This document shows positions 1-11,195 of a stretch of DNA of 64,000 nt, piece after piece. A model generated the notes under the pieces. It ran no database searches, was not told the DNA's origin, and saw only the letters and a program-made list of their open reading frames with translations. The DNA lies in assembly GCA_004194705.1 (NCBI GenBank), contig SADC01000922.1, positions 1 through 64,000 on the forward strand, in the 5' to 3' direction. Both the position numbers and the translations under genes were made by a program. The DNA comes from Ditylenchus dipsaci. Taxonomy: Eukaryota; Nematoda; Chromadorea; Rhabditida; Anguinidae. Positions within the stretch are counted from its first letter, which is position 1, and the number at the start of each line of letters is the position of its first letter.

Positions 1-101
1 GGTTGGCCAGACTTGCGGACAATATTTAACCGATCTCCGTCCGCAAAATCACGTCCGTAAACACGCACCCGCAAAATATTGTTCGCAAGTGTTGGCCAAC
101 C
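1..101. repeat. terminal-inverted-repeat hairpin (small MITE)
   Basis: The first 27 bases (beginning GGTTGGCCA and ending ACAATATTT) are repeated in inverted orientation at 74-101 (AAATATTGTTCGC to TTGGCCAACC) with a few mismatches, leaving a loop of about 45 bases. This is the form of a short foldback MITE. The left end coincides with the window edge, so the element could extend further left and its target-site duplication cannot be read. Confidence 0.6.
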
Positions 102-199
102 CCACGGTTTCACATTACTGGAACTTTACATACTTGAAAAAGGCTAAATATGCAATATAAATAAAAATAATAAATATAAATGATTTTTCTGTGGTTGGT

Positions 200-560
200 T
201 TGATGATATTTTCTGACCATTTTCTATACACCGTCATATACCAAATAGTAACCAAGATTCTGTGATTACATTTGAGCTAGTATACAGAAGAAAAAGGCAA
301 TGTGTGGTTAGAGCTAAAATTGGAAAACATCACGATGTCTATTTCTATGTCACCCTACATAGTCTACATTGCTTGAATCCCGAATTAAGGTATTGCTTAG
401 TGAGTCAGGCTGAAAGGGTCTCAATCATTGCTTGATGGTGTCTGGACCCACAAGTATGGACTTACTAAAATTAGAGTGAAAACAATATAGTGTTCACTGC
501 TGATTTGACCATTGACCCTAGACGATGCGTATATAAAGTTTCCTCCCGCTTAAACTTTCA
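200..560 (+). repeat. dispersed repeat, left copy
   Basis: This stretch matches 56430-56760 in part. Shared blocks are the run around 255-330 (CAAGATTCTGTGATTACATT, GAGCTAGTATACAGA, GTTAGAGCTAAAAT), matched at 56665-56735 in the same orientation. A block with TATATAAAGTTT at 525-545 matches 56560-56585 in the opposite orientation. The copies are clearly diverged. No ORF is recognisable. The remaining part of 105-650 shows nothing else. Confidence 0.45.
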
Positions 561-654
561 AAAAAACCAAAACAAACTATCAACAATTTTATAACTAGCC
601 TATTCCAGCGAAGAGTTGAAGCTTGAGAAAGTTATAAGCATACTGCAGGGCCAG

Positions 655-1030
655 AAAGCAGCAGCGAGCGCGGAACTTAAAAAATCAGCAGTGGCGGGTC
701 AAAAAGAGTGGCAAGCGGCGCGGCGAGGGCTCGACGAGCGGCCGCGTTTGAAGAAACAGCTTCGAAAAAGACAGCGGCGGAGAGCGTAAAAAAGGCGTAA
801 AGGCGTAAAAAATTCCAGTGAGCTTTTTAAAGGCTCTTAAGACATTAAATTATTATATATCACATAATAGTGTTAAAATGGCAGGTTACAAAAAAGCGCT
901 AAAATTTTGCCGGTCAAAAAAATGACGGCTAAAAAATGAGCGGCTAAATCAGCGCAGGTCCAAAAAACGAGCGGCCGCGGGTCAAAATTACAGCGGCGAG
1001 CCGCTCGCCGCCGCGGCCGCCGCTCGCGTA
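655..1030. repeat. GC-rich patch with GCGGC/CCGCG microrepeats
   Basis: In an AT-rich surround this segment is dominated by alternating GCGGC, GCGAG and CGGCCGC words, with a self-complementary core at about 970-1030. Similar islands occur at 7920-8090, 10990-11190, 27909-28326, 34255-34315 and 57925-58080. The island at 27909 is demonstrably a transposon with an 8-bp target duplication, so this one is probably of the same kind, but no clean termini could be read here. No coding potential was recognised. Confidence 0.4.
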
Positions 1031-2875
1031 AGTAGGGTTATGAAGTGGTTTGAACTTTTAACACAGAACATTTTATTTAATCGTTTTACACAAAAAAGTT
1101 TACATTAAAAGATTTCAGTGACAGTTTCCAAATTTTATCAGAATTTTCTCCTTACAACGAGGGTGTTTCATTTGAGAAAATTGGAAAGACAAATTTATGG
1201 TGGCCGTAAGGTAAAGAAATTATAATAATTATTAGATTTAAATAAATTCTTTTCAAATTATCCATAGGGAGCCCTTTTTGTTAATTTTAATACATACGGT
1301 ATCTCCTCACAGAGCAAACATGCTGTAATAAAGCGAACCCCTCATTTTGAGGACCTACATCTCAGGCTGGAGAAAATATTTTGCAAATATGTTTTTTTGT
1401 GAATTAAGAGCTTTTACCTCTTCCTTTATAAGGAATTCATAAAAAAACTGTGCTTTTATTTTTAGTTTTCGCTTTTTTAAAATAAACAATAAAACATAAA
1501 AAAGAATAAAAATTCAAATGAAGTAAATAGAGCTTCATCGCATGTTTAACAAGCAAAAATTTTAAGGGAATTGGGTATTATTGGTTAGCTAGTACCTTCA
1601 CTCTTAATTTTACTCCACCCTTCAGACTGAATTTGCTTATCGTGAATAAACAGCGGTATTGTTCTTAATTTTAATTGATAGCCATCCAATCAGATAAGTA
1701 TCACGGTGGCGTAAAGTTAAGGCTGGACTAAAATCGACGTGTGGTGATATCGAGAGTAAAATAGACTATATGCGACAAAGAGGTCCGACCCGCAGTCAAA
1801 CAAGTTCAGAATGAAGGCTAGTAAAGTGATGATTGAACCACATTTTTTCCAAAATGAAATTCAAAATAATGCTTGACTCATCAGCGCGGTTTCTCTTAGG
1901 CTTCGTAAAATTCAATCTTTCAACAAATTCTTTGTAAATATGGAAAAAAGATTACTGTCTGTCGAAAACTGTAGAATTTTTCGAAAATTATACGAGAAAT
2001 TCCACAGTCATTAATTTACAGCTAATTCAAAATTTTGTCAAATGCTATTTTGACTAATTTTATTGAAAATGGGCGTATTTTCTATCTTTTGAGATCAAAA
2101 ACTCTTGTTCTAGTTGGAAATAAGTTGGCGAGTTTCTCTTGAAAATTTCAGTAGTTTTTTTCACTTCTTGTCAAAAATAACAGTATTGAATCCTAGGATA
2201 ACTAAATGGATCTTTTAAAACTTCAATTATCGACCGAAATTTATCCTGTGCTTGAAAAAGTTATGCTTATTGAAAATAAAAATATACACCGAATGTTGAA
2301 AATTCTAAAGATTTTTATCTTAAATAACTTACAGACTTTTGAATATAGTTCGGAAGAGAACCCTGATAATACCTTTACCATGTCAAAATGGATTTAAAAA
2401 AAGATATAAAATAAGCCTCATATTTTAGGGTAATTTGTCGTAAGCCGTAAATAGTAAATCTAACAAAAATGAAAAGTTACTCTTAGATATAGAAAAATTA
2501 AGGTCCTCGTGAACAGACGGTCATTTTATTCTTAAAACTGTTTAGATTGAATGTAAAAAAGACAACGACTGCCAAAATTACAAGAAATTAGCATTTTATA
2601 AAGAAACACGCTGTAGAGACGGCTCATGTATTGTAGCAATAACCGCGAAAGATAGCAAGGACCAGTATGATACCAAATATTCCTACCTCACACGTTCTGA
2701 AGGAAACTAATACATTAATAACTTCTGTATCTCTGGTTAACCTTCAATAAAGACCATTCTAAAGTTTAGACTCACGCACATCAAATACAAAAGTACAGTC
2801 AAACATAATTATGGTATAGTGTGAAACTCGATATATGAAGTCGTGACATACGAAATAACATGGGTTAAATTTCCC
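1031..2875. other. no gene recognised; fragment of ACCGTATTT-type element
   Basis: AT-rich sequence without a convincing gene. At 1288-1400 there is a degenerate fragment of the TA-flanked MITE family described at 12843 (ATACGGTAT, then ACCCCTCATTTTGAGGACCT and CATCTCAG..GGAGAAAATATTTTGCAAA). A 63-codon ORF at 2206-2397 has AT-driven composition and no splice or family support. Confidence 0.4.
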
Positions 2876-2879
2876 CTTT

Positions 2880-3270
2880 TCACAGCTTTTAGTTTTTATC
2901 GCAAATTTTTTAAATTTTTTGCTTATTATGAAATCGAATCCAACAACTTTGTAGAGCAAGCTTTTTCTTATGCAATTCAGAGCAAGATTATGTGCTAACA
3001 AAATTCAAATTTCCGCGCGGGCTAAAGCTTCCACTGATTTTTGTGCTCGGAAAAAACCTTAATTATAGAGCTACCTTACTAATCATGTATTAAATTTTGA
3101 CCATTTCTAGTTTTAGTATAAAAAAAGTTGAAATTTTAAAAGTTGAAAAGTAATTTCGAAATTTTTATTACCCAGTCTCGTTCTGAATTGCATAAGAGAG
3201 CCCAAAGCTTGCTCTACAAAAATGTTGGATTCAATATTAAATAAGCAAAAATTTAAAAAAAAATATTTTT
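2880..3270. repeat. inverted-repeat element
   Basis: The block around 2935-2985 (CCAACAACTTTGTAGAGCAA and GCTTTTTCTTATGCAATTCA) returns inverted at about 3188-3245 (TGAATTGCATAAGAGAGCCC, then CTTGCTCTACAAAAATGTTG). The arms flank about 200 bp of AT-rich sequence. This is a foldback element of unknown superfamily; the short ORF on the minus strand here lies within it and is not a gene. Confidence 0.45.
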
Positions 3271-3284
3271 TTGAAATTCAAATG

Positions 3285-3465
3285 CTTATTGTCTTGAGCG
3301 GAATTTAAAATTTGTCATTGGATTTAATATTTTACAAGCAATTTTGAAAATTAATTGACTACGCTGAGCACGCATCTGGTGTCAGGATTGAGAATTTGCT
3401 GAAAAGTAAAGAGATTTTAGGAAGCTCGTGATACAACTTAGAAGCTGTTTTACCCGTTCGTATCC
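3285..3465. repeat. half-copy of the 44-kb inverted-repeat element
   Basis: Shared words with the element at 43985-44605 include TTGTCTTGAGCGGAATTTAA, ACGCTGAGCACGCATCTGG and ATTGAGAATTTGCTGAAAAG. Only one arm is present here, so this is a truncated copy. It ends about 500 bp upstream of the secreted-protein gene. Confidence 0.5.
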
Positions 3466-3970
3466 CTCCTATTTCCAATTTTTTGAATTTTTTGCGAGAT
3501 TTTGCACAAACTTCCTCGTGTTACAACTCTCGGCTCTATATGTGTTCGTAGCTCCCAAAAAAATTTTGCCTTGGTCCCCCTGTTGATTTTTCAAACAACT
3601 TTTTTAAAGTTTTCCCCTTAGCTGGCTTAGGCTTAGGGTTGAAAAAACTAGTTAGTTGAAAAAAATCCTGGCTTAGGCAAGGATAGGCCAGCGTATGTTA
3701 GAACGGACTCAAATGTGTTTTCCAAACTTCAAATAGCGTCAAAAAACATGTTTCATTGTGCCTAAGCGCAAGCCCGAAAAGACTCTCAAATCTAAAAGTG
3801 TTGATCATTTCCTAAAAAAATAGACAAAAAATAATGAATCATTACACTTTTTATCATTATATTGATCACTTTAGTTAAAAGATAGAAATTTTAGCTAAAT
3901 CTAATGTGAATAACATAATTAAAAAAATATCATTACTACGGCCTAACTTGTTTTAAATACATATTATCAG

Positions 3971-6900
3971 TACTATGTTTATATTAGTTTTGGTCATCTT
4001 TTCTTATATCACTAGTTGCACACAGGACAGGATTCCAGCAGGAATTGGAAGCAAGCACTGTTCAGAAAACTGCAATAACGAGCTGGGTTTTGTTCGTTTT
4101 TCATTGTTTGAAAATATTTTAAAATAATATAAAAAATTTAGATGACTATTAATGAAGATAGCAAAATCACTGTGGAAGCTATTGGTTTTCTGTGCAAGTA
4201 AAATTTTCTTGCAGTATTTATATTAGATTTATATTAGAAAATATATTTATATTAGAAAAAGTGGGCTCGGTAACACATCTGGAGATTTGCTGAATAGGGT
4301 TGTATTTTTTTGGTCCAAAATGGTGCGCAGGCTCGAGTCCCGCCTGGTGGCACGCTATTTATTTTGGCTTCATGGCCAATTTCTTACAGTGATTAGACGG
4401 ATTTCGGAATCAGCGACTCAAATGACCCTTGAGAGAAGAGCAGCCCAAGTGTTTGGCCGCTCCAAAGAGTACTTTTATCTGAGCCAACTTTTTTTAACCC
4501 GCATTGCAATGGATTGGAATGAAAAAAAGTAGGCTTAGAGAAAAGTACTCTTTGGAGGAGGCTGGCACTTGGGCATTCATGTCCTGAAAATTGTCGAACA
4601 AGCCAACCTGAACAGTGTGACACCATGTGGGATCGAACCTGAGTTTAATTTCGAGCTAAAAAGCGCAAACACTTCTAGGCATTTTCTGAAGCCTGGATAG
4701 CTTCCCTATTAAGTAGTTTTTGCTGCTCGCATTATTTTGAATACCTTATATATAGTGCACTAAAAGCCACGAAAAACAAAAATTAAAAAAATATTTTAAG
4801 AAATATTTTAGATCATCGGATGAATTAATCCAGTGCTTAGAGGAAAATTGCGGGTACGACTACCAAGCTAACAGTGAAAGGGCTGAAGCAGAAATAGCAC
4901 TTTTCAATATGCGCATGTCTTTAGCTGAGATAGAGTAGTTTTTGAAAACTTGATATTGCTTTAAAAAATTTTGAATTTTCAGATATGGATGTCAAAAGCA
5001 AGAAGGTTTTAAAATTTGTTTGCAAATAATTTTCAGTTTCAAATATACTTTTATAGATTTTTACTATTTCTATGAATGCATTCAAGGGTAAGCAAAAATT
5101 AAAATGAAATTTAGAAAAATCAAATATGAAGTGGTATCAAAAGTTTCCGCCTCGGACCCCCCTGTAAAAATTTTTGCACAGTTTCAAAAAAAAAGTAATT
5201 TAGTCATTTGATATTTTGTGACGCTTTCCTTATACTCTCGCGGGACACAAGACAATTTTTCAAACTTTTTTTTTTCTCAGTATCTCGGCTCCCAGCCATC
5301 ATTTTTCACCGCTTTCGACAGATTCATGAAAAAATCGTAGATATGGCTGATTTTTTGAAATAACTATCTAAAACTGCTTCTAGACTGTCCTGCAGGTTGC
5401 TCCAGGGTCACTTGTCCCGTGTACCTTGTCCCACGGGAGTATGAGGGCAGCCTTAGAAAACAAAAATCCAGGGCTACATGGTTGTCCATAAAATTCAAAT
5501 TCATAAGAAAAGTGGTGTAATGGTCAAAATAGTAATTAGCGGAACGCCTAAGCTACGCGTTCACTTGTGACCGTATTAAATCGTACGTAAAAAAAGCAGC
5601 AAGAATAAAAGGTTTCACAAATTAGCCGCGAAGTTTACTAATTTGCCGAAGTTTTCGCATAAGGCTTTGATTGCAGTAGTCGAAAAAAGGTAAAAAATGA
5701 CAATTTGAACATAAAAAGAAAAGCAAAGCTGAAACACTTTGCGAAATGCTTTTCAAAATTGTCAAAAAAATTCAACAGGGGGACCAGGGCAGGAAATTTT
5801 GACATCATTATATATCAGAAAAAAGATTGGTTTTAGTAAGAAATACAAAGCGAAAAAACAAAAATGCAAAGCTAAGAAAGATGGCAATCTTGTAGCAGAA
5901 CTGACCAACAAAAGTTAAATGCACAGTGCAGGTGATTTAAAAATAATTTATTGTGTGAACGGTTGAAAAACCTAAAAAAATATAATGGCAGTCACTTTGA
6001 TTAATTTTAGTAAAATGCTAGACATCGCTAAGTGTCACGAAGAAGTTATGCGTGCTGAGTGCACCAATCCTGTAGCCAATCTTCTGCTTGGACAGATGCA
6101 GTATCAAGTACAGAGGTAGTGCAATACTTTCACATTAAAAACTAGTAGTTGAATCTTATGCATTTAGATTAAAGTAATTTTTAAAAGTTATAGTTAAGTT
6201 TTTATAACATAATATAATTTTTTTGTTGAAATGGCTCCATCCTACAATAACTAATTTAAGCGCCCACCACCCTCCTCCTGATTCAAAATCGTGTTTTTGG
6301 CATTGTGTTTTTGACCCACTTTTCGAAAAGTTTTCTCAGACAAGTTATACCTTAATTTGTAGCTCACCTCACTGGCTACAAAATGAGTGGTAACTTGCAT
6401 GAAACCAGTCTTCGAAAAGTTCGTTAAAAACGTAATGCCACAAACACGATTTTGAACGAGGTGGGGGGGGGGCTTAAATTAGAGTAAATACGGTACGTTT
6501 TCATGTTTTGCCTTGTACACCCCTTTTTTACAGTTACTGTCTTGGTCCCCGTGTTGTTTTTGAATGTCATCTTGGTGGTTAGGTGATTATGTTAACCATA
6601 ATCATCTTATTCACCATTATCATATTAAAAACAACAGTGGGCCCAGGCAATTTTTCCAAGAAAAAAACAACACGGGGTACAAAAATAGAGGATAGAGTCG
6701 TTGAATTAAAAAAAATTGGCTCTATATGTGTTCGCACTTCTCCCGAAAAAAGTTGCTTTCGTCCACCCTAGTGTTTTTTTTGCAAACATGCACAATTGCT
6801 ATGATCCCCACCTGTTTTTTTGCATTTTTATTAAATTTAAAACCCTCAAAAAGTCTTTAGTTTCAATAAATTTTCGCCATCAAACATCTGCTCAGACACC

Positions 6901-7415
6901 AAGATGTTATTTTCAGCTTCATATTGGTGGGACTAAGAACTTTTTTGATCTGCAAAAAGTACATATTTCCGTTGAAGTAAAGGATGAAAACATAAAAATA
7001 TACCAAGATGAACAAAAGCAATAGAAAAAATATGCAAAAGAATGAGGAGACCACAAAAAATTATAAAAAAACATTTGCTAAAAAAACAACAGGGGGACCA
7101 AGGCAACTTTTTTGGGAGAGGTACCAGCACATATAGAGCCGATAATTTTTTCTGTTGAAAAGTATTTTTCAGCTACATGAAGATAAAAGGAATGATAGAC
7201 GAGGATGGACAATTACAAGATGATGAAAAACCAGCTAAGAACTGTCAGCTTCTTGTAGATTATGCAGAAAGTAAAATTAGCTTTGGTCTTAAAGTTGAAC
7301 AGCATTCTCTGTTTACTTTTATTCTTATATTTATGGCTTTATTTATCTTTTAGCTATATTTTTGAAAATAAAAAGTATGATAAAAAATTATTTGAAAATG
7401 TCAAACTTGAATTAG
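3971..7415 (+). CDS. small secreted cysteine-rich protein, DUF19/T20D4.11-like (eight exons)
   Basis: Exons (coding): 3975-4091, 4142-4197, 4812-4934, 4983-5005, 5057-5087, 6011-6115, 7173-7270, 7354-7415. Every junction is GT-AG and phase-consistent, giving 204 residues. The start ATG at 3975 lies 4 nt after the acceptor TATTATCAG, as for a trans-spliced start. Residues 1-15 (MFILVLVIFSYITSC) form a signal peptide; the mature part has ten cysteines (29, 33, 57, 66, 71, 102, 114, 125, 134 and one near 176) in predicted helices, with YGCQKQE, YECIQG and KCHEEVMRAEC blocks. Spaced cysteines in a secreted all-helical protein are the hallmark of the nematode T20D4.11-like (DUF19) domain; family assignment is inference. 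Exons 1 and 5 depend on donor GTTCGT and acceptor TTTTATAG respectively. Function unknown; probably extracellular. Confidence 0.6.
4198..4811 (+). repeat. intron 2 of the secreted-protein gene, with a foldback repeat
   Basis: Within this intron, 4436-4475 (AGCAGCCCAAGTGTTTGG, TCCAAAGAGTACTTTTATCT) is mirrored at 4540-4580 (AAAAGTACTCTTTGGAGGAG, GGCACTTGGGC). A related copy is at 23680-23725 (AAAATACTCTTTGGAGG ... GTGCACTTGGGC). The two 77-81-codon ORFs on opposite strands here are products of the palindrome. Confidence 0.5.
6245..6495. repeat. partial ACCGTATTT-family element in intron
   Basis: The right end TTAGAGTAAATACGGTA at 6479-6495 is the family terminus; CTAATTTAAGCGCCCACC near 6252 is the mirrored subterminal sequence, but the outermost left bases are missing. 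It lies in intron 6 of the secreted-protein gene. The same intron holds repeats with the words GGCTCTATATGTGTTCG and CAACAGGGGGACCAAGGCAA (about 6540-6780, 7066-7145), also seen at 3530-3600 and 7446-7510. Confidence 0.5.
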
Positions 7416-7891
7416 AGCTACCTTCTAAAAGCATCAAAAAATTGTTGGCTCTATATGTGTTCGCATAACTCCCGTAAAAAGTTGCCTTGGTCTCCCCTAT
7501 TAATTTTTTTTCGCAAAATTTGTTTAGAATTTTTTTAGTCAACTCTATTGTTTATTTTTTTCTTTTTTCACTTCTTTGTTTTATTTTTATGTTTGTTGTC
7601 TTATTTTCCACCTTTTTCACATAATTACTCTATTAATATGTACTTTTCGCCTGATTAAAAAAATTAGATTAAAAAATATTTTTTAATCTACTAAAAATAA
7701 AGCTGAAATACAATATATCCTGTTTTTATTACTTTACGTGAAAAACAACGTCGAAACTTTGACAAAAAAATATAAAAGTTTGAAGAATTTTTTCTTTTTA
7801 TAAAAAATTCTTAAAACAACAGGGTGAATTAAGGCAAATTAAAAAAATACAAAAAAACAACTTAATAACTCAAAAAATTTGAAAATTTTCA
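7416..7891. other. 3' flank of secreted-protein gene; no other gene
   Basis: AT-rich. A further copy of the GGCTCTATATGTGTTCG/GCCTTGGTC repeat begins at 7446. An AATAAA word at about 7695-7700 could serve polyadenylation, though it is 280 bp past the stop codon. A short palindrome (TTAGATTAAAAAAT/ATTTTTTAATCTA) sits at 7664-7692. Confidence 0.3.
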
Positions 7892-7917
7892 AAAACTATT
7901 CTATTGGAGCTGTCTTG

Positions 7918-8095
7918 TACAGTGATGGGTCCGCCCACCCCGGGGCTCCCAAATGAGCCCCGCACCGCCCTGCCCGGGTCGTGGGGCGGTGCCGGCGCGG
8001 TGGTCTGGTTTTTTTCGAAGCGTGGGGCGGTGCCGCGGCGAAGGTCTGGAAATCACTGCGGCGTGGGGCGGTGTTGGGGCGACCATTGCCTGCTT
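7918..8095. repeat. GC-rich island (unit 1)
   Basis: GGGGCGGTGCCG-type words repeated four times give a GC content far above the surround, and the open frames on both strands here are a consequence of that bias rather than genes. The duplicate is at 14798-14975. The sequence differs between copies mainly in G or C run length. Confidence 0.5.
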
Positions 8096-8724
8096 ACGCA
8101 TCACTGATCTTGCAGAAAAGATCCAGCGCTGCCAGATGAGGTATTCATGAAGTAGATGTATGAAAATTGAGATGAAAAAGAATTCGCTCTAGCATTTGCA
8201 CTCCAGTTTGGATTATGGTCTGCATATTAGAATTTGATCTAAATTTTTGAAGCAATATCCATCCACTCAGCCAATAGTTCATTTGGTAGTCCTGAACCTT
8301 ATTCACATGATGGAATCAACAAGATGAGCAAACGCAACGCACAAACTGAATAATTGTGAGGAAAAAAGTGAAAAAGCGAGGATTCTGTTTCCGCGATTTT
8401 TAGTGAGTAGTCTGTCATAGCATCACAAACAGACTCCTCATTGGGATTAATAATGAATAATAACATGAAAATTGAAAAAACTTTGGAAAGAGGATAAATT
8501 TTTCTGTGCCAGATCAAAACTAACTCGATTTTTTGCTTGCAATATTTGTAAAATTTTGCAATGCAATATTTTACGAATCTGGTACTTATATGGTTCGTAC
8601 CCGAATCTCTAAAATAAGACGACCGTCCTCGTCTCCGTCTCACTGATTTTTTTGACCGTCTTCCGCCTCGTCAAAAATTTTTGAATTTCCAAATTTTCTC
8701 AATTCTCAATTGGATTTCCAAATT

Positions 8725-8960
8725 TTAAATTCTCTCAAGCCCCCTGCGCCTCTGAAGGGTGCGCAGGGGGCTAGGGGCTTGAAGCTGCGCGCATGTAGTT
8801 AGACCTTAGACATGATTCTGAGAAGTACTTTCGATCATAAAATGAAAATAGAGTCTTTTTTTGCCACGGTCCATGGTAAGACAATCTGAATGGTGTTAAA
8901 TTTACTTTTTTAAAGTTTTGAATACGGCAAAATGGCCCAAATGGTTCCCTTTGGCCCCCT
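8725..8960. repeat. hairpin plus dispersed repeat (unit 1)
   Basis: At 8730-8785 the words CAAGCCCCCTGCGC and GCGCAGGGGGCTAGGGGCTTG form a strong stem-loop. The following segment to about 8870 (GACCTTAGACATGATTCTGA, GATCATAAAATGAAAATAGA) is the inverted counterpart of 24258-24350. Copy in unit 2 at about 15612-15845. Confidence 0.5.
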
Positions 8961-9526
8961 TTTAAATTTTGAAAATGAGACAATTTGGCTCGCATCTATA
9001 ATAAGCGTATGGTTCGGCTCGCGGAAAATATTGTTTGCTGAAATAAAGCCTAAATCTAGTTTATTTTTTCATTTTTGGAATAATGGAGTCTTTTTTTCAA
9101 AATGGCCGCTTTTTTCCTTTCCTTTCCAATACAGCCCTTGATTCTTTTTAAATTCAAAAGGCGAAAATTTGAATTTCAAACTTTGACGAAATTTCGCCTA
9201 AAAAGCCATGATACCCCCTGTGGTTCGGAAAAATTTTTTTCTCTTTTTCACAAAATCTGTTGACTGTTCACTGGCTAAATCGGGGTTAAGAAACACGAAT
9301 ATGCAATCGGATTTCCAAAATTCGTGAGAAAAAGTGGTCAGCCGTGAGAGGGGGTCAAGTAAAGTGTTACCTACAAACCTAGTTTTTGAAAACCGTAGAA
9401 ATAAATTTAACTATGCAAAAAGAAAGTTTTATTTTCGTGAACAGTTTGGCTATATAAATAAAAAAGGTATAGATAAAACAGTTTGTTATATTGTCGCACA
9501 GTTTGTCATATTCGACAAGAAGCAAT

Positions 9527-10051
9527 TTAGTCGTTTTTCTCATAAAAATGTTTTCCAGAAATTGATTTCATAAGTTTTCCAGAGCCGGATTTTAATAATC
9601 TTGCTGCTCCTTCTCCTAAATGTCGAATAGTAGACTTAAGTTCCGGGCAATACGGATGAGAAGCATTTGTCAAATTTTTAGTGTAGTTAAATTGATTATC
9701 AGTTTCAAATTGACATTGTTTAAGGACTTGTGTCTTTGTCTCCTCTGCAATGCCGGAAATGCATTTAACAATTTTAGTAGGATTGTTATTGTTTTCATAG
9801 ATCAAAAAGTGCTCCATCAAAGCTACTCCCACTGCATGATTGTTGGAGGCGTATTGATGCGTGAAGTGAAGGCCAAAATGCGTGTAGGTTTTATTATTAA
9901 TTACTTTTAGGATGTCGAAAGATATTTGTCCTGCTACCTCTCCATTGATAAAGCAATAGAATTCCGTTGGAGCAAGCTTAATTATTTCATATTCAAAAAA
10001 ATATTTTTTGTTATAGTGTGCAAAAAGGGGGTACTCGATTTTGCCAAATAT
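9527..10051 (-). CDS. possible GNAT-like acetyltransferase exon (unit 1)
   Basis: An open frame of about 175 codons on the minus strand ends at the TAA at 9527-9529. It contains FYCFINGEVAGQISFD, then YTHFGLHFTHQYASNN and AVGVALMEHFLIYE, an order that resembles the beta4-beta5 and acyl-CoA-binding part of GNAT N-acetyltransferases (glycine then helix after a beta strand). The similarity is weak and the assignment is inference; the Q/R-x-x-G-x-G/A loop is not canonical. The tail KSGSGKLMKSISGKHFYEKND has no match known to me. Upstream in frame lies TAA directly behind a good acceptor (ACGTTTCAG at about 10055), so the frame cannot be entered from that acceptor as it stands. The frame two-bases-off runs from the acceptor to a run of seven T and would join this frame if the run had eight. 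Confidence 0.4.
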   Translation of the reverse strand: MFGKIEYPLFAHYNKKYFFEYEIIKLAPTEFYCFINGEVAGQISFDILKVINNKTYTHFGLHFTHQYASNNHAVGVALMEHFLIYENNNNPTKIVKCISGIAEETKTQVLKQCQFETDNQFNYTKNLTNASHPYCPELKSTIRHLGEGAARLLKSGSGKLMKSISGKHFYEKND

Positions 10052-10870
10052 TTACTGAAACGTGCCCCTGATTGAACGTGTTCTAATTTTTGTGATATTT
10101 CCGAAATTAGTTAACACGGAAAAGCCGGACTGTAATACTGGCTTATTCTGGTGCAGAATTCGGTTTTAAGGACCTTGCCGCTACTTCTCCTAATGTTTAT
10201 TTATTGCTCTGATTTTTTAGTCCGGAAAAGGTGATCAAAAACGCGATTTTTAAAAAGTGTCAATTTCGAATATTTGCTTAGCATTCTAACAACCAGGACT
10301 GGCAATTTTCGTAAACAATATACTTTGACTGTTTGTCTATTACTAAATGGCTTCAAAATACATATTACACGCTGTAACATGTTCTCAAACCTCGAATAAA
10401 TTAATCAAAAATATGAGAAAATCCCAATTTTTAAAAATGAGAATTGTACCAATTTTGGCCTAGAAACCTACTTCAGATGCTGTGTCGAAAATCGAAATTG
10501 ATAGTTGTTTTTAAACCACATATTGTTTGACGTATTCCTGTCTATATTACAAAGAAATTTTGACGCTATTTGTTTTAGTACTCACAAGACAATAAGGAAG
10601 TTTTGAAAAAAGCACAAAAATTGCCCGTTATGGTAGTCGATTGCTGAGCAAATATTCAAAAAATGACACTTTTTCAGAATCGCGTTTTCAACCTCCTTTT
10701 CCCGACTTAAACATCAGAGAGAGAAAAAATCGTTTTTTTTTCGAGGTAATTCTACACCAGAATGTGCCAGTATCACAGTCCGGACTTTCCACGTCAAAAA
10801 AAACAAATTGCGCTGGAAAATTATTGAATTAGACCAGGTCAATAATTGATTTTACGTTCAAATTACTTAC

Positions 10871-10935
10871 AAGTCTGTAATCATATCTGGTATAAGTCTT
10901 ATCTCCTCTATTATCTCCGATAGTTTCGCAGGGTC
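10871..10935 (-). CDS. likely upstream exon of the GNAT-like gene (unit 1)
   Basis: A 65-nt exon bounded by acceptor TTATTTTTAG and donor GTAAGT, encoding DPAKLSEIIEEIRLIPDMIT in frame 0 and leaving phase 2. Splicing to the acceptor at 10055 continues as FKYLAKSSTPFLHTITKN before meeting the poly-T run that separates it from the main frame. A second frame is also open in this exon, so the reading is a choice. Further upstream exons were not found; a GC-rich island (10990-11190) lies immediately upstream. Confidence 0.4.
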
Positions 10936-10989
10936 CTAAAAATAATAATTATAGTATTTAATAAGCTTGCTAAAGAGGGTAGGTAAGTG

Positions 10990-11195
10990 ACCACACTTGC
11001 ACGTTTCAAAATATAGGCGGCCAGCGCTGGGGCCAGGTATTTCAAAATTTGAAAATTATCGGCGCCCAGCATTTTCAAATTTCTGCGCTAGGGTGAAATT
11101 AGAGCGCTACCGTCGTCCCCAAGCTATTTTGAAATTTCTGCACCGGGCGCCAGGGTATAATAAGGGTGCCGGCTTTGGCGCCGGTACTTTTATCT
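10990..11195. repeat. GC-rich island with GGCGCC/TTTCAAAATT words (unit 1)
   Basis: Repeated alternation of GGCGCC-like words (GGCGGCCAGCGCTGG, CGGCGCCCAGC, CCGGGCGCCAGGG, TTGGCGCCGGTAC) with ATTTCAAAATTTGAAAAT-type spacers. Also present at about 17878-18082. The 73-codon ORF across it is a by-product. Resembles the GC-rich non-autonomous element at 27909, but termini were not resolved. Confidence 0.45.

Noticed and set aside
4605..4645. Possible tRNA end (GGGATCGAACCTGAG)
   Set aside because: No A box at the right distance and no cloverleaf; it lies beside a foldback repeat in an intron.
7901..8150. Overlapping ORFs on both strands with Pro/Gly/Arg-rich products (also at 14765-15032)
   Set aside because: GC-rich island with few stop codons by composition; frames differ between the duplicate copies through single G/C run changes, so no reading frame is conserved.
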